NCBI GenBank assembly: GCA_013365325.1
Contig: JABVXV010000032.1
Location: 248,001 to 312,000 of the forward strand
Length of the DNA: 64,000 bases
Source: Dipetalonema caudispina
Taxonomy: Eukaryota; Nematoda; Chromadorea; Rhabditida; Onchocercidae
Direction: 5' to 3'
Shown here piece after piece: positions 41,037-53,287 of the stretch; positions within the stretch are counted from its first letter, which is position 1, and each line of letters opens with the position of its first letter. The notes under the pieces are model-generated. The model worked only from the letters and a program-made list of their open reading frames with translations. It did no database searches and had not been told where the DNA came from. Made by a program: the position numbers and the translations under genes.

Positions 41037-41827
41037 AGCTGCAGACTGCTTTTAACATTATATATTGAGAAGTGATGATAAATTCATGATATTAATCATT
41101 ACTACCAAACGATTAGGTGATAGTTATTGATTGAGGTTGGAAAAAATTCCTGCAGGCACAGCAAATACGCCAACGCCAAGCTGTTATAAATTTATGCTGA
41201 TAAGAATCATGCCTGTCGCATCTTATTTTTGTAGCATCAATAATGGAAATACTGCCCTGGACCTTACAATGTTAATACGGGAACATAACATATCACGATT
41301 ACGTCTGGTTATACGTTATAGTGATGTCTGACCTATTTGTCCAGTTTACCGTCTTTCAACACTATTGTGTCTCGAACTGTGCATATATTAATTAACAACT
41401 TATTTGCTTTTGTTTTCTCTATATACGAAAGGTTGTTGATATGTATGACGTTGTTAGAGTCCTTTTCAATTCAAATATTCATTTCAAGCTAAGTTAGACA
41501 GGAAATGATTGCGTTATTTAACTAGATCTGTCATACACAGCTCATATATTCAGGAAAGCTCCATGATGCTAATCGCGGAAATGATATTGCCTTTTGCTTT
41601 TTGGTGTCTCATTTACAACCACGGCATGTCATCTTTCGTTTGTGCCTGTTAATAATTGGTACTCAATTTTTTTACTTTTACTGTATGCAACCTTACATTT
41701 TCACTGAAACGGCTCAGAAATTGAGAAAAAGGAATTTTTTTTGGACAATCTTCAAGGTTTCACTTTATACGTCTAAATCATTATTTTTCAGTGAGCTCTG
41801 AATCAACAAGATCCATCAAAAAGTGAG
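41037..41827. promoter_or_regulatory. Divergent intergenic region between secreted protein and four-pass protein
   Basis: The two genes leave this 790-base segment in opposite directions, so their promoters must share it. A trans-splice-like acceptor TTATTTTTCAG ends at 41791, 36 bases before the four-pass ATG. I see no recognisable transcription-factor motif. Confidence 0.4.
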
Positions 41828-43085
41828 ATGACAAGACCAACCACTCGCCGCAACCGTTTCTTTTGGGAGCTAATTTTTGCTTTCATGTTGGTTGTCTCTG
41901 CTGCTGTTTTTCAAACATTTCATTTTTCCAACAATGCGTGGTTGGTGCAAATCAATGGCTCATATATATATCAGGTTTTTACTGTCAATTCTTTTTATTT
42001 GTTACTGTTTGTCTGATCCGTATAAGATGTTTGAATTCCAGTTTCAATCCTAGTAGTGATTTAACAAAGCTTTGTAACTAAAATTCAAACCATTACCGGC
42101 AATCTCCAATATATGAAGGATAATGTAACTCGTGGCATTCATTTTAAGCGCAGTACTTTGAAATATAAAAAACTGAAGTTATTATAATCAAACTGATTTC
42201 AAGAAATAGCAACTTTTCAGCGTGGTTTAGGAGACGACTGTGTAAAAAGTGATGAATTTTCGGATGGAATTAGATGCACAGGTTGGTTGGATAGTGGAGA
42301 TAGTACCTTCGTTATCAATGGCCAGGATATTACTGCTTCGGATGTTGTTCCACCTTCCATAGGTAATTCCTTCGTCCCATGTGTATTGTTTCGAAGCCAA
42401 CTTTCAGTCGTATTTCTCCATAAATCCAATTTTTTGAACTAAATTCAATAATTGTTCAGTATATTCATCCAAGCATTTTTCTAAATGCTATCTTTACTCG
42501 GTTTCAGGACTAAGAATGGCACGTGTTCTCATGATTTTCAGCGTTTTATTATATTTAGTAGTTATTTTCTCATTATTTTTCACTTGTGTGAAACGCGATC
42601 TCAAAGTGCAGAAACTCTTATGTGGTGTAACTGTATTGCTGGGTAAGTTAGTGGCAGTGTTCTTGTTTCACTTCATTTTCTGATGCGTTTACCAGTATTA
42701 TTTTTGAGACAACGTTTCGAGTTTTTACCCAGGTGATCTATCTTTCAGTTCTCATCAATTTGCTCATTATATTCCTCGTTTTGGTGGATAGCTCAGAACC
42801 ATTTATCAAAACCATGAAATATGTAAGTTCTTCATTTTTTCTAAACCTTTTTTGTTTAAAAACCTTGACATTGCCATATTCTTTTCATTATTCAGCTTTA
42901 ATGTGTTTCAGTGTTCACTAGGTAATGCATTTTACTACTTCCTTTTATCGTACTTGTTGTTGTGGATTGGAAGCGCAGTACACTTTGATTCATGGATTGA
43001 CGTTTATGATGATTTACACACGAACGATCTGCCAATGGGACTTTTAAGTCATATTGGGAGGAACATAATGGAGGAACATAATTAG
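41828..43085 (+). CDS. Four-pass membrane protein of claudin/tetraspan shape
   Basis: Five exons (41828-41974, 42221-42362, 42508-42642, 42749-42822, 42912-43085) join in phase to 223 aa. Hydrophobic segments are TM1 (FWELIFAFMLVVSAAVF), TM2 (VLMIFSVLLYLVVIFSLFF), TM3 (VLINLLIIFLVLV) and TM4 (FYYFLLSYLLLWIGSAV). The long loop between TM1 and TM2 holds two cysteines (GDDCVKSDEF and IRCTGWLD), and the C-tail is short. This order fits the claudin/PMP22/clarin shape, but the claudin W-GLW-C-C signature is not present, so I do not name a family. It is not close in sequence to the clarin-like gene at 11691. A poly(A) signal AATAAA lies at 43143, 58 bases after the stop codon. Confidence 0.72.
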
Positions 43086-45078
43086 AAAACCTTTCTCAGT
43101 GTATATGATCTGTAGTATAATTTATTCGCTTAATTTTGTCATAATAAAATTGTTTACCTTTCAAGGATGTTATGAAAATTTCTAGATATTCAGCCAAGAA
43201 ATATATAGTGCACCGTGCGAAGTAATGATCACTATGTTGTTTAATTCCAAAAGATATCCTTAAACTTATCAAGAAATATTTTTTGAGAAGTCCAAGCCAT
43301 TGGATCAAGTAGAACCGCAATAGTGAACTAACAAACGAACTACATCAAATGCTTTGTATAAAGTATGTATTTACAGCTAACTGAATGTACTATTAATTCG
43401 TATCGTATGAACTTGCCTACGGAACTGCTTTAGTGAATAAAATTCCAGTGTGGTATCTCTTATAACGTATGAAAATCTGCAGCGTTTACTATATAAATGT
43501 ATTAATGGCAGATGTCGAATCTTTCAGTTCTCAAACTGCAAGGAGGGCCACGAAAATTGATGACAGATTGAGTGGGAGGTCCGTTGAAAACCTGAGTATG
43601 AAGAAGAGAGTTGGTGGCTAATTTCTCATGCATCACTTTTTCAGAAACATCGGGGACAGTTAATAAAATGTCAAGTAATCAAGCTAATGGAATAAAAATG
43701 TTATTGGTTATCTATACGAGGTCATATGACCGACAAGGAATTTAGAGCGATACCGTGCAACAAGAAAAAAGAACCGTATAATTGATAATGATCACAGAAT
43801 TAACCGTATGGAGTACAAGAACAAATGACCAAATGGGGTGAATTATGTCTAACAAAAAGAAGTTTTTAAATTAATGAGATATGGTGCACATCAAATATAT
43901 CATAAAATATTAAGTGCATTGGCTTCTAAAGTGCTTCAGGACTGGACGGAAGTCACTTTATGAAAAAGCGTGTGTTTACTTTAGTTGGAGGCGGATTTAC
44001 CAGACTTATTCCTGACGTCGAAAGGGACTCATTACTTGTACCTCTCAGTATATGTTGTAAATATGCAAAACGCAATCTAAAATGGCTACTCCAATCCAAA
44101 AAAAAACTTTGGAGGTGCACTGACAAACCGAACCATCATTCTGGAGGGAATAAGAGAAGTAATTTGTGGAATAAGCGATGATGAAGTGTGACTTATTTAG
44201 AAAAGAAACAGTGAAACTGAAGATGCTATTTAATAAATTATGCTGTCACAAAAACATGTAACTGGTAAAGATACATAAATATCCCTCTATATGACAAGCA
44301 ATTTCTATTCAATTAATAAGCAAAAAAAGACAGCCGACTTTAATTTTCCGTAAATGCACCTTTAGAATGATGTAACGAATGGCTACTTTTCTGTAAGTAT
44401 ATTTCACAGCAGTTACGAAAAAACGAGAAAAGGTCCATTTTTGAAACCATAGTCGACCATAAAATTTTTTGAATAATTTGAAACAAGATGTGGCAAAAAA
44501 TAAAAACGGCACACACCTGCTTGAAGCATATGTTGTCTTCCTAGGTCACCCATTGTAAAAAAAAATATATGCAGCGCTCGCCGGTAAAATGTGTTCAGAA
44601 GTTTTGTACCTGGAAAGGTTTCCGTGTTGGAAATATTTCTCACTGAATGTTTCTGAATAAATTTCAATTCGTTATCTCTAAAACAGATTCATAAAACTGA
44701 ACGGAAGATGATGCCGTAGCAAAGAAAGTTGTGGAGATTTAAGACAGAGACTTATAGCCTATTCTAAATAACGCAGACGACTTATGTTCATATACCGCTC
44801 AGATATAATGTCGATTTCGGAAACTTGAATAACAGTTGTTTAAAATAACAAGAATCAGAAATATGAAACAAAAAATCCTTTTTATGAACAATACTAGAAA
44901 AGTGCATAAAGATACTGAACTAAGAAATCTGAATATAAATTATTCAAATTAACACTTTGTAGAAACACATCTACAATAGATTTTTTTCAACTTGTTTCAT
45001 AAAATACCAGTTCGATCGACAACTTGATATTAAATATGAAGAGATACCTATGCCCCAAATAAAAGATAACGTTAAGTC
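43086..45078. other. Convergent intergenic region, no gene recognised
   Basis: This 2 kb lies between the 3' ends of the four-pass gene (+) and gly-20 (-). Frames at 43960-44181 plus and 44413-44667 minus have no recognisable content. Confidence 0.45.
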
Positions 45079-48000
45079 TTAGACAGGAAAAACGAGAGGG
45101 TGGCTGATATGTGTATAATTATTGATGCCTGTTGGAGTATTTAAATAAAAATCGTAAGCGGCAAGATTAGGCACGTGTGAATTATTGAGACATAGTTCAT
45201 GATCGCGTATATCGCCCCAACCACCGTTCTCCCTCGAAGGTTTTAATGTTCGTTTCAAATTCTCTGCCACTATCATCTTTTTCGGAAACAACGAGTCCGC
45301 TAAACTATTAAAAAGTTCCGCAGCCTGAAAATTTTATGGTCTGTTCTACTTTTCAAGTTCATCAATCCTGATAAAAAATTTTGTAAAATTCAATACAATT
45401 ATTTGTAATTGAACGATAAACAAACCATTGCAGCAGCATTATGAACGGCACAACGATGAGTATGTATGCCACAATCACCAACATGTATAACACGAGGAGC
45501 TTTAACAGCAATGACTTTCAATCTTGACGGCAAGCACTTCATGCTAACGCGTAACAGCGACCAATCCCAGTTGTAGTCATCGTACTTACAGAACAACTAA
45601 AAAGGTAAGGGACTTTATACCTCATAGAAAATTTCCATTTCTTCCCTAAAAAACAAAACATGAACTTACTTCCGTACAATTTTTGATAAGTTCCCATGTA
45701 TCCACATTAATGGCCATTCCCATATTATGCTTCGAACTAAACCATGGATGAATACTCAGCCGATTCAAGTCGGTCTTAAAATTATTGTACTGCTTGAGAT
45801 ATAATCCAAGGCTTATCACTTGACATTCCGCGCAAAAACTAAAAAAACTAAAAGTGCTGTAATTATAAACACAACAGCACATAAAACACCTTCTGAATAG
45901 CAATACCTGATAAAACTTGAAGTTGTCCAGATGCCTAAAGATTTATATCTGAAATCCTATATTCCATGAAATCCGGTTTTTATTCTAAATTAGAAAACAC
46001 GACACTACTCACTTCGATTTATTTTCCACAATTAGGCGCATAACATGTAAGAAATCTGGCGAAACATAGTGATCCTCCTCCAGTAATATTACCCATGCTC
46101 TTGTCAAAGCATACTGTTTCAATATCCCATCGAATACGTAATTCATCTGTTATCGAAAATTGACTTTCAAAGAGAATTATATAGATGACCGACAAATAGT
46201 CCATATTTCGCTGTTTTTCTTGTCACTTGTTTGGAAAAAAAATTGTGAACGTAGAGTCAGCAAAGGTTATTACGATCATTCCAGAAAATGAATCCTAACA
46301 ATTAGATAACCACAAAAAAAATTCAAATAAACAAAACCTTCCACCACCAATGATGTTTGATTTGTGTCAATTTTGCAACACGAAAATGTCCATATTTATC
46401 CGGATTTTTCCAATTATTACATTTCAGAAAAGCCGCCCTAAAAATTGGAAAGATTTACGTGGAAAGTAATAAAATTCCCGAAAAAAAATCTCGAACTTAA
46501 AGAACCCTCCCGATATAGAAGTGGATTAAATGCAGTGTACTCTTGCACGGTAGCCTTTTCTGGACAATCCAAAGGATCCTGCCCGGGAAAAACATCCGGA
46601 AACAATTGAATATTGTATGGATAGAATATTTGCATAACCTGAAATAGAAAATCATGATCTTGGAGCTTTCCGGTATTGAAATTATTAGTTAATTTAAACT
46701 CCTTTTAATGACTAAAGAATCACAATTTCATTGATTCTAACAAAAAATTTGAACTTGTTTTCGTTTTGTTGCAATTATTCCAGTTGACTTTTGTAGTAAA
46801 TAACATACTAAACAGAAATCTATCCCTTTAATCAGTTTGTTTATAGCTGCAGACGAATAATCATGACTAAAAATCAGCAACGTTGTTTCAATATATTGAG
46901 CATCTCTGAGAGTAGAAATTAACTCTTTCAAATACTCGATACGATTATGGACCTGCAAAACTTCTTTAAAGTATTTGCCATACATTATTGCAATTTGAAA
47001 GAACATCCTTTAGAACCATAAATAGGAAAAGGCTTCCAGCATCTCCAATCATAACGTGATGTTCCACCACAATCTTTTAAAAATTAGATTTTGAAGCAAA
47101 ATTAAATTTCACAGTGTAAATTATATTTTCACAAAAACATGAGATTTCAAAGGAAGTTAGTTACCTGAACAACCAGTACAATTTCCACATTTTGCAATTG
47201 ATCATACTTATCCGTATTCAGAATTTCATAGTTCGCATTAAGAAACTCAATCGAACGGACAATTTCTTCTTTGCTTAAAGGTAAGGGTGTAGTTCGGAAT
47301 ATCCATCCCAATTCAAGTTCCTGCTGCAACAAGAAACAAATATATTTTACAAAAACGTAATAGATATTTTACTCTTGAAACGAAGTATTACAAATCATCC
47401 CGAAAATTGCAGTTATGACTGTTAAAAACAGTGTCCTACAGATGTCATTAACTCCAGATACGATCGTATCTAACGCTGAATAAGACTGAAGATACCATTC
47501 AATTGAACCATCTAATATATGGCTAAATTGGACTTAAGAAAATGGGAAACGCAGATGGTTCTTTCACCACCAAGAATTTGGTGTTTCACCCAATTAGATT
47601 TCCGAATTTATCTAAGTGTAGAACAAAATGTTTCCATAAAACCTTACATTATCTTGTTCAGGGACTAGCAGTGATTCTTTTTCTGAACCATCGTACAGTG
47701 AACGTTCAAAGTTTTCATTAGCACTTAGATATGGACTTTGTAAATAGACCATCAGAAACCCCACCTAGAAAAAAACCTGTGTCAACTATACATGAAAAAA
47801 CGGTAATTTCTCCAACCAAATATACAAAATTACTGAGTCACACTACATCAGGAATAGCAAGGTAACATCATTTGGTGAGTTCATGACAACATCATGATTG
47901 CGACTTACATGGCAGTTAAAATATTTAAAATAATATATAACGAAAAACAAACAGATAATCACTGCCACTGGTAGCACAGCGTTATATAGAAGATATTCCA

Positions 48001-48212
48001 AAGAAAGAAATGTAAAAGTGGGCGAGGTATTAATCACCTGAATAGGAAGAGAAAAAAAGTAACAGGAGGGAAAGTAAATGAGAGCTGTCAAAAAAACTGT
48101 TATTACTACAATTCATTGCTCCTTTACGACATTTTGGAATGAGAATTTGATTTGCTTTTATCTTAAGCCTTAAGATTAAAAGAATAAGTTAATTTCCCCA
48201 CTTACCTTCCAT
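45079..48212 (-). CDS. gly-20: Alpha-1,6-mannosyl-glycoprotein 2-beta-N-acetylglucosaminyltransferase (GnT II)
   Basis: This Golgi type II enzyme adds GlcNAc in beta-1,2 linkage to the alpha-1,6 mannose arm, the step that commits N-glycans to complex form. The N-terminal anchor is in exon 47909-48084 (NAVLPVAVIICLFFVIYYF). The stem follows in 47648-47764. Catalytic sequence includes RVHNRIEYLKELI-like donor-site sequence near 46930, YPYNIQLFP (about 46600), the metal-binding acidic motif LLEEDHYVSPDF (about 46070), KHNMGMAIN (about 45700), YDDYNWDWSLLRVSMKCLP and HVGDCGIH (about 45480-45590), and ENGGWGDIRDHELC in the last exon (45079-45324). These match MGAT2 point for point. My start is a 7-base exon, 48206-48212 (ATGGAAG), the only in-phase ATG I could find; it is uncertain. 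The family call is secure. Confidence 0.93.
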
Positions 48213-49991
48213 TAGATTTAGATACTGCTACCATCATGCAGTACTTCACCCATACAAAAGAAATTACTATGAAAAGTACTCCATACACAAGATATGACCA
48301 TAAAAGTATGTTGTTAATTACTGTTATTACGCATTATAAAGTGGTTACAATTGTTTGTGCTATATTAATGATTCGATGTTTCATGAAATTAAAACAAATA
48401 AATCTGCTAATTATAAAACTTACAAACGAAATGACGATGACTGCATTTAAACAACGCACAAATCTCTGACGGACCATCTAAGAAAACATCGTGAAGCCTA
48501 TAACACAGAAGACTTTGCATGTCTTTATTACATTGTTTTCCGTTCATCAAAGCTTACGATTCCAGATGGGAAACAGCCGCAATCGGTAGCTTACAACTTT
48601 ACTTTTGTAAATCTTTTGTTTTCATATGAATAAAATAATGATGAAGTATACATGATGACTACGACACATCTCTTAATCCTTCCCAGCGTTTTTAATAACA
48701 AAATGAGCAAACATCGTCATCATCACATCCATTTCTTTATAGATGGAATAGTTGCTACATCTTAATACACAAGAGACAGACAGAATCAATAAGACCTAAA
48801 AAATCCGGACATGGATTTATAAGTTAATATACAATAGATTTGCAATGCACTTCTATTCGAGCTCGAATTTTTAACTTTGCAGGTCCACAATTCATTAATA
48901 GAGCTCTGTAAAGAAAGTATTTCGGCATTCACACTACGAACAGAGAACAATATTCTCAAAGAGAAAAGTAGCCGAATGTGGAGAAAGAATCAACGGCATT
49001 TTTAAAGACAAAGTCGAAGTGAGCAATATTATTCAGCGATTTCAACGAGTTACTAGGGAAATGGAGACCTAGAACTACAGAATTTTGTTTTAACTAAGTT
49101 GAAGATATCCAAATCTCACTGATGTACATCTTTTGAAAGTGTGATGCACAAGATGAATCCAACTAAGAATTCCACTAGGTGGGATGAAAAGCCCAAAGGT
49201 AAATCTGAAAAATCTATTCCGAAAGATTTCATCACCTAATCACCAACTCTACTCAAAGGCGTCGTCACCACCGAAACGATGGCGCAGTAATCCAGGATCT
49301 CAGACCGTTGCAGACCTGACCACATCACCGAGAAAACCCTGTATCAGAATTCTGAGTCTCTGCTGGTAAAACAATCATAATAAATTTAGAAAGTTAGCAG
49401 CGCGAATATTTCACAAAATCCATTCTCATTTTACTAATTTCCATCATCTTTTATCTAAAATGGAAATGGCAGAGATAAATCTGCACATCTCATTTAAAAG
49501 TTATTTACAGAAGCAATTCGATCTAATGCTTTATCCATTATGTTCTGCATAAAGCTTTGTACCTAGTAATCAACAGTAAGATGAGACTAGAAAAACAACG
49601 ACTGTCTGAGTTGTAAAATGGTTGAAGCATTAATCTTACAACCTTTTAGGTAACAAAATTCTTACGAGCATAATGGCATCACAGACGCTAGAAAAATGCA
49701 TTTTTAGAAATCAGCACGAATTACCAATATTTCATGCAAGATATGCCGATACAAATTCACCAGGACAAAATTACTCATTTTACAGACTTAAATGGCATTT
49801 TCATCGCTTCCGAAACTTCGGCCGACAAGTTCCTTTCAGCGATACAAGCCACGCCGGCTCTTTCATAAACGTTTTCAATACCAATGTCCGAAATGTCCAA
49901 AGAAGGTGAGTCCTAAATAGATGTATTAACCATATCACCAACGTTTCAAGATTTGCAAAAACTATTTCCAGTTCAATAAATTTGAATTTTA
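48213..49991. other. Intergenic, no gene recognised
   Basis: This 1.8 kb is upstream of gly-20 and downstream of the single-pass gene. Short frames (for example 49184-49369 plus and 49673-49909 plus) show no recognisable domain. Confidence 0.45.
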
Positions 49992-52072
49992 TCAGTAACA
50001 TACAGGTTCTTGCTCTTTTAAATTTTTATAATCTTTCAGCATTCGTTTGACATCATCCATGTAAACTGGTTGATGGAGATCATAATCTGAAAGAAAACAT
50101 TTTGAGTAATATATATTCAACATCCATAACAAAGTTCGAGTCACGAACAGAAGCAGAACACAGAATTAAATGACAACATATTTTTTGAGTGTTACGAAAC
50201 GTGAAATGAAGAAATTTGAGCTACAGGACATGAAACAAATAATTATAATTTCACAAGAAAATACGTCGAATCTGTATTAAAGTTCTTCAAATTATAATAC
50301 TTACCAACGAAATCAGGAGAAAAAAGAGTACTCTGTCCAGCACGAGCCATTGGAATTCTATTTAAATCACCGAATTCTGAAATTGAAAGCTGGTTTTCTT
50401 GGTAATACATTAACGAAATCGCATTAAAAAAAGGATATTTAGTTACGGTTTACTAATTTTACCATAAAGTATACGCAATGGTTTCATGAAACCCAATGAA
50501 TACTCTCAAGCTAAACTCATACAAGATCTCAACTGACTAAAAAATATGACGCCATGCTGTCATATCCGAAAAAGGTAGGTAAACTTCTATTACACTGTAA
50601 TACCTGACCACAAGTCTTTGATGAGTCTTTGATGACACGAGTATTAATGATTTTTACTATTGTTTATCACAAAAACAGTTCATCCTGCGCTGCATACCAC
50701 GTAACGCTGAGGAAAATTTTTTCTTACTTCAACAATGTGCAGCAGAAAAGTCCTTAATGAATAAATTGAAACATTATGTAAAGTCAAAACGTTTTCACTG
50801 TCTTAATGGAGCCTACCTTCTTCATCCGAAGAGAAGCCTGCTTTTTCCCCAACTTCCTCTCGCACTCGATCTAATATTCTGCAATTTAATGCAGCTTTGG
50901 GTTGGAAACAATCAATGATGAACACGCATCACCATCATGTAAATTATCTTATATTGTAAATAAAATTTTGTAATTCAACAATCGTCCATAAACATATGAC
51001 TATCATCAACAGTTCGGTATGAATTACACAACAATTATTACCATTTAGAAAGCTGAATAAATTTACTTTGAAACTTACACTCTCAGCCGAGCTGCAGTAC
51101 GCCACTTAATTCTTTTTGATATTTTAGATTTACGAAAAAAACCTGGGGTAAGCACTCTCCTCGCTATGGGTTCTTCAAAAGCACTTGAATTGGTATATTT
51201 CACGAATTCCCTCTAAAATCGCTGTGTATATGATAAAACGGCACAATAACGCATATCAAAGAATTCAAATTAGCAATTTTCTGAGGCAGATAATGGTCAA
51301 ACCTTCGTAGCAGAATACGAAATATAAAGCACACGAACTACAGTTAATACCAAAACATCAAATATAATTATGATTCCAGCAGTTAAATTAACCCTATGAA
51401 AGTGAAGTCACACAGATATTTTTACCCATACTAACCGCTACCTTTTAAATTCATCTCTGTTTCCCAATGTCATATCACTCGATCTCATCCTGAAATACAA
51501 GGGAAAATACTTACATTTCGGGAAATGAGAAGTGATTTCAAAACAGTCATATAATAATGGCGTATATAATGGTCGTACAAAACCCTGCGATTGTCACGCA
51601 ATTGCACTTGATCTGATGGTCTTTCTGGATTAAACCAACCACCTAAAAATGCTAATAAGATCTAGTTGATAGTAAAAAATTATAAAATTAAGACACTCAA
51701 TACAAAAAAGTAATACACCCAGCTTATATTATACCAGTTATCAACCTAAGAATATAACTAATCTATCTGGTAAATTTAATGAAGCAGCAGAAGCAGGGAG
51801 AGCCAAAGATGTGTACCTTTTTCAGCCACTTTATCTTTATTTTTTTAATACCATTTCGTATTTCTTTTTTACAAATTATGTTTAGTAAGAAGTAACAAAC
51901 TGCGCTTACATCGAATCTTTGAATGCAGTTTCCCCAACGGGTTTCCAAAATACAAATTTGGATCTGCTGTGAATATAATATCCAAGATTTTCTCTTCATC
52001 CTTATCTGACTCTTCATACTTCGGCAGGAAACGCTGGAACAATGTATTCGAGTTATTTCTAAATAATATCAT
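49992..52072 (-). CDS. Single-pass membrane protein of unknown function
   Basis: Eight exons (51910-52072, 51579-51642, 51442-51489, 51303-51393, 51079-51212, 50817-50878, 50305-50376, 49992-50086) join in phase to 242 aa, starting MILFRNNSNTLFQRF. The first third is soluble and holds EESDKDEEKILDIIFTADPN and GWFNPERPSDQVQLRDNRR. One membrane helix lies near residues 95-115 (IIIIFDVLVLTVVRVLYI). The basic stretch FFRKSKISKRIKWRTAARLR follows, then an acidic segment and a tail with MDDVKRMLKDY. I do not recognise the family. The exon 2 donor is the weakest point: the strong-looking GTAAGT at 51512 would leave a 27-base intron and the wrong phase, so I use GTACGA at 51578. Confidence 0.62.
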
Positions 52073-52868
52073 GCCATATAAGGTCGACTGTGGCGTAAAA
52101 ATAAACCTTCAGGTAATTTTGTGTATCGGTGCCAAGACTTCGAAATGCATGCTTGGTTATCACAGCCCGGAACATGGTTTCCTGGAAGGATACACTGAAA
52201 GTTGATATAAAGATGACGTGTGCTTCAAACTATGCATAAATATATAAAATACTGAGAAATACTTCAAGTCAATCCGAACAAGCGAACTTATTCAGATTAC
52301 CTATGAAGATGTGATGAATGCATGGCAAACCTGTTCCACAATGACAGTCGGTACTTGAACAATCTCACCACCAAGACATAACCGTGAGAAGTGTAAGTGT
52401 GATGTATTTGCTCTATTCATCCCTGAACATGTCGGATAATTACTGCTTCCTGTCCTCAACATCCTTCAGTTACAATCAAACCCTACGATCAACTGATAAT
52501 ATCTCTATCAACAATGAATGATCACATCGGAACATTCACGTCCACATCTCTTCGTCCCATCCAATAATAATAATATTCAGCGGTTGGTTGTTGATTATTG
52601 GAACTGTTATGGATGAATTTCACGTGGGGGGTGTTTTTCACGTGCTTATTGTGTGTTTTAGATTTGTTGATAGTCGACTAAACTTTGGCATAATATAACG
52701 AATATGCAGATTATTATCGCAGAGATTAACTTCTGATCTCTCCCTTTATGTTACAATGAAATGAAAGCAATGTAAAAAATTACACTATGATCATTTCTTG
52801 CATGATTTTTCTGGAGAAAAAATGACCACTTTTATCAAATTTAGCTTTGGCTTTATATTTTTGAGACC
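52073..52868. promoter_or_regulatory. Divergent intergenic region between single-pass protein and NELF-B
   Basis: These 796 bases separate two genes transcribed away from each other, so both promoters lie here. No known motif was recognised. Confidence 0.4.
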
Positions 52869-53253
52869 ATGGCATCATCTCTTGGTACAGAGAAACGGTG
52901 GGTGACGGATCTGGAAAACCAGAATATCGATGGTTCTAGAAGGTTACGGCATCTGTTAATGACATGTGCAGATCCTATCGAAACGATCAAAAATTTCCAG
53001 GAACGAAATAGTATTAAGGTATATGTTAAATCTTGCACCGTTTTGATACAGTGCTTTGTTTTTATCGCTCTATAAGTATAAATTCGTGGATGAAATTTGA
53101 GTAATTATTGTTATTGTCAATATTTTTCTGCTCTATATTGCAAACCTTTTTACCGGATTTTACGGGAATAGGAATAGTTACGAACCATTTCCAGCTCAGC
53201 GTTGATGAAATGTTCTCCCTTCTAACAGTTCATGCCATTTCTTAGAAGAGTAT

Positions 53254-53287
<34 letters not shown>

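Noticed and set aside
47843..48091. gly-20 N-terminus starting at 48091
   Set aside because: The codon there is TTG, not ATG, and the exon really starts at an acceptor after 48084.
51486..51512. Apparent intron bounded by GTAAGT and TTTCAG
   Set aside because: Only 27 bases, too short for splicing, and it breaks the reading frame; a donor at 51578 solves both problems.
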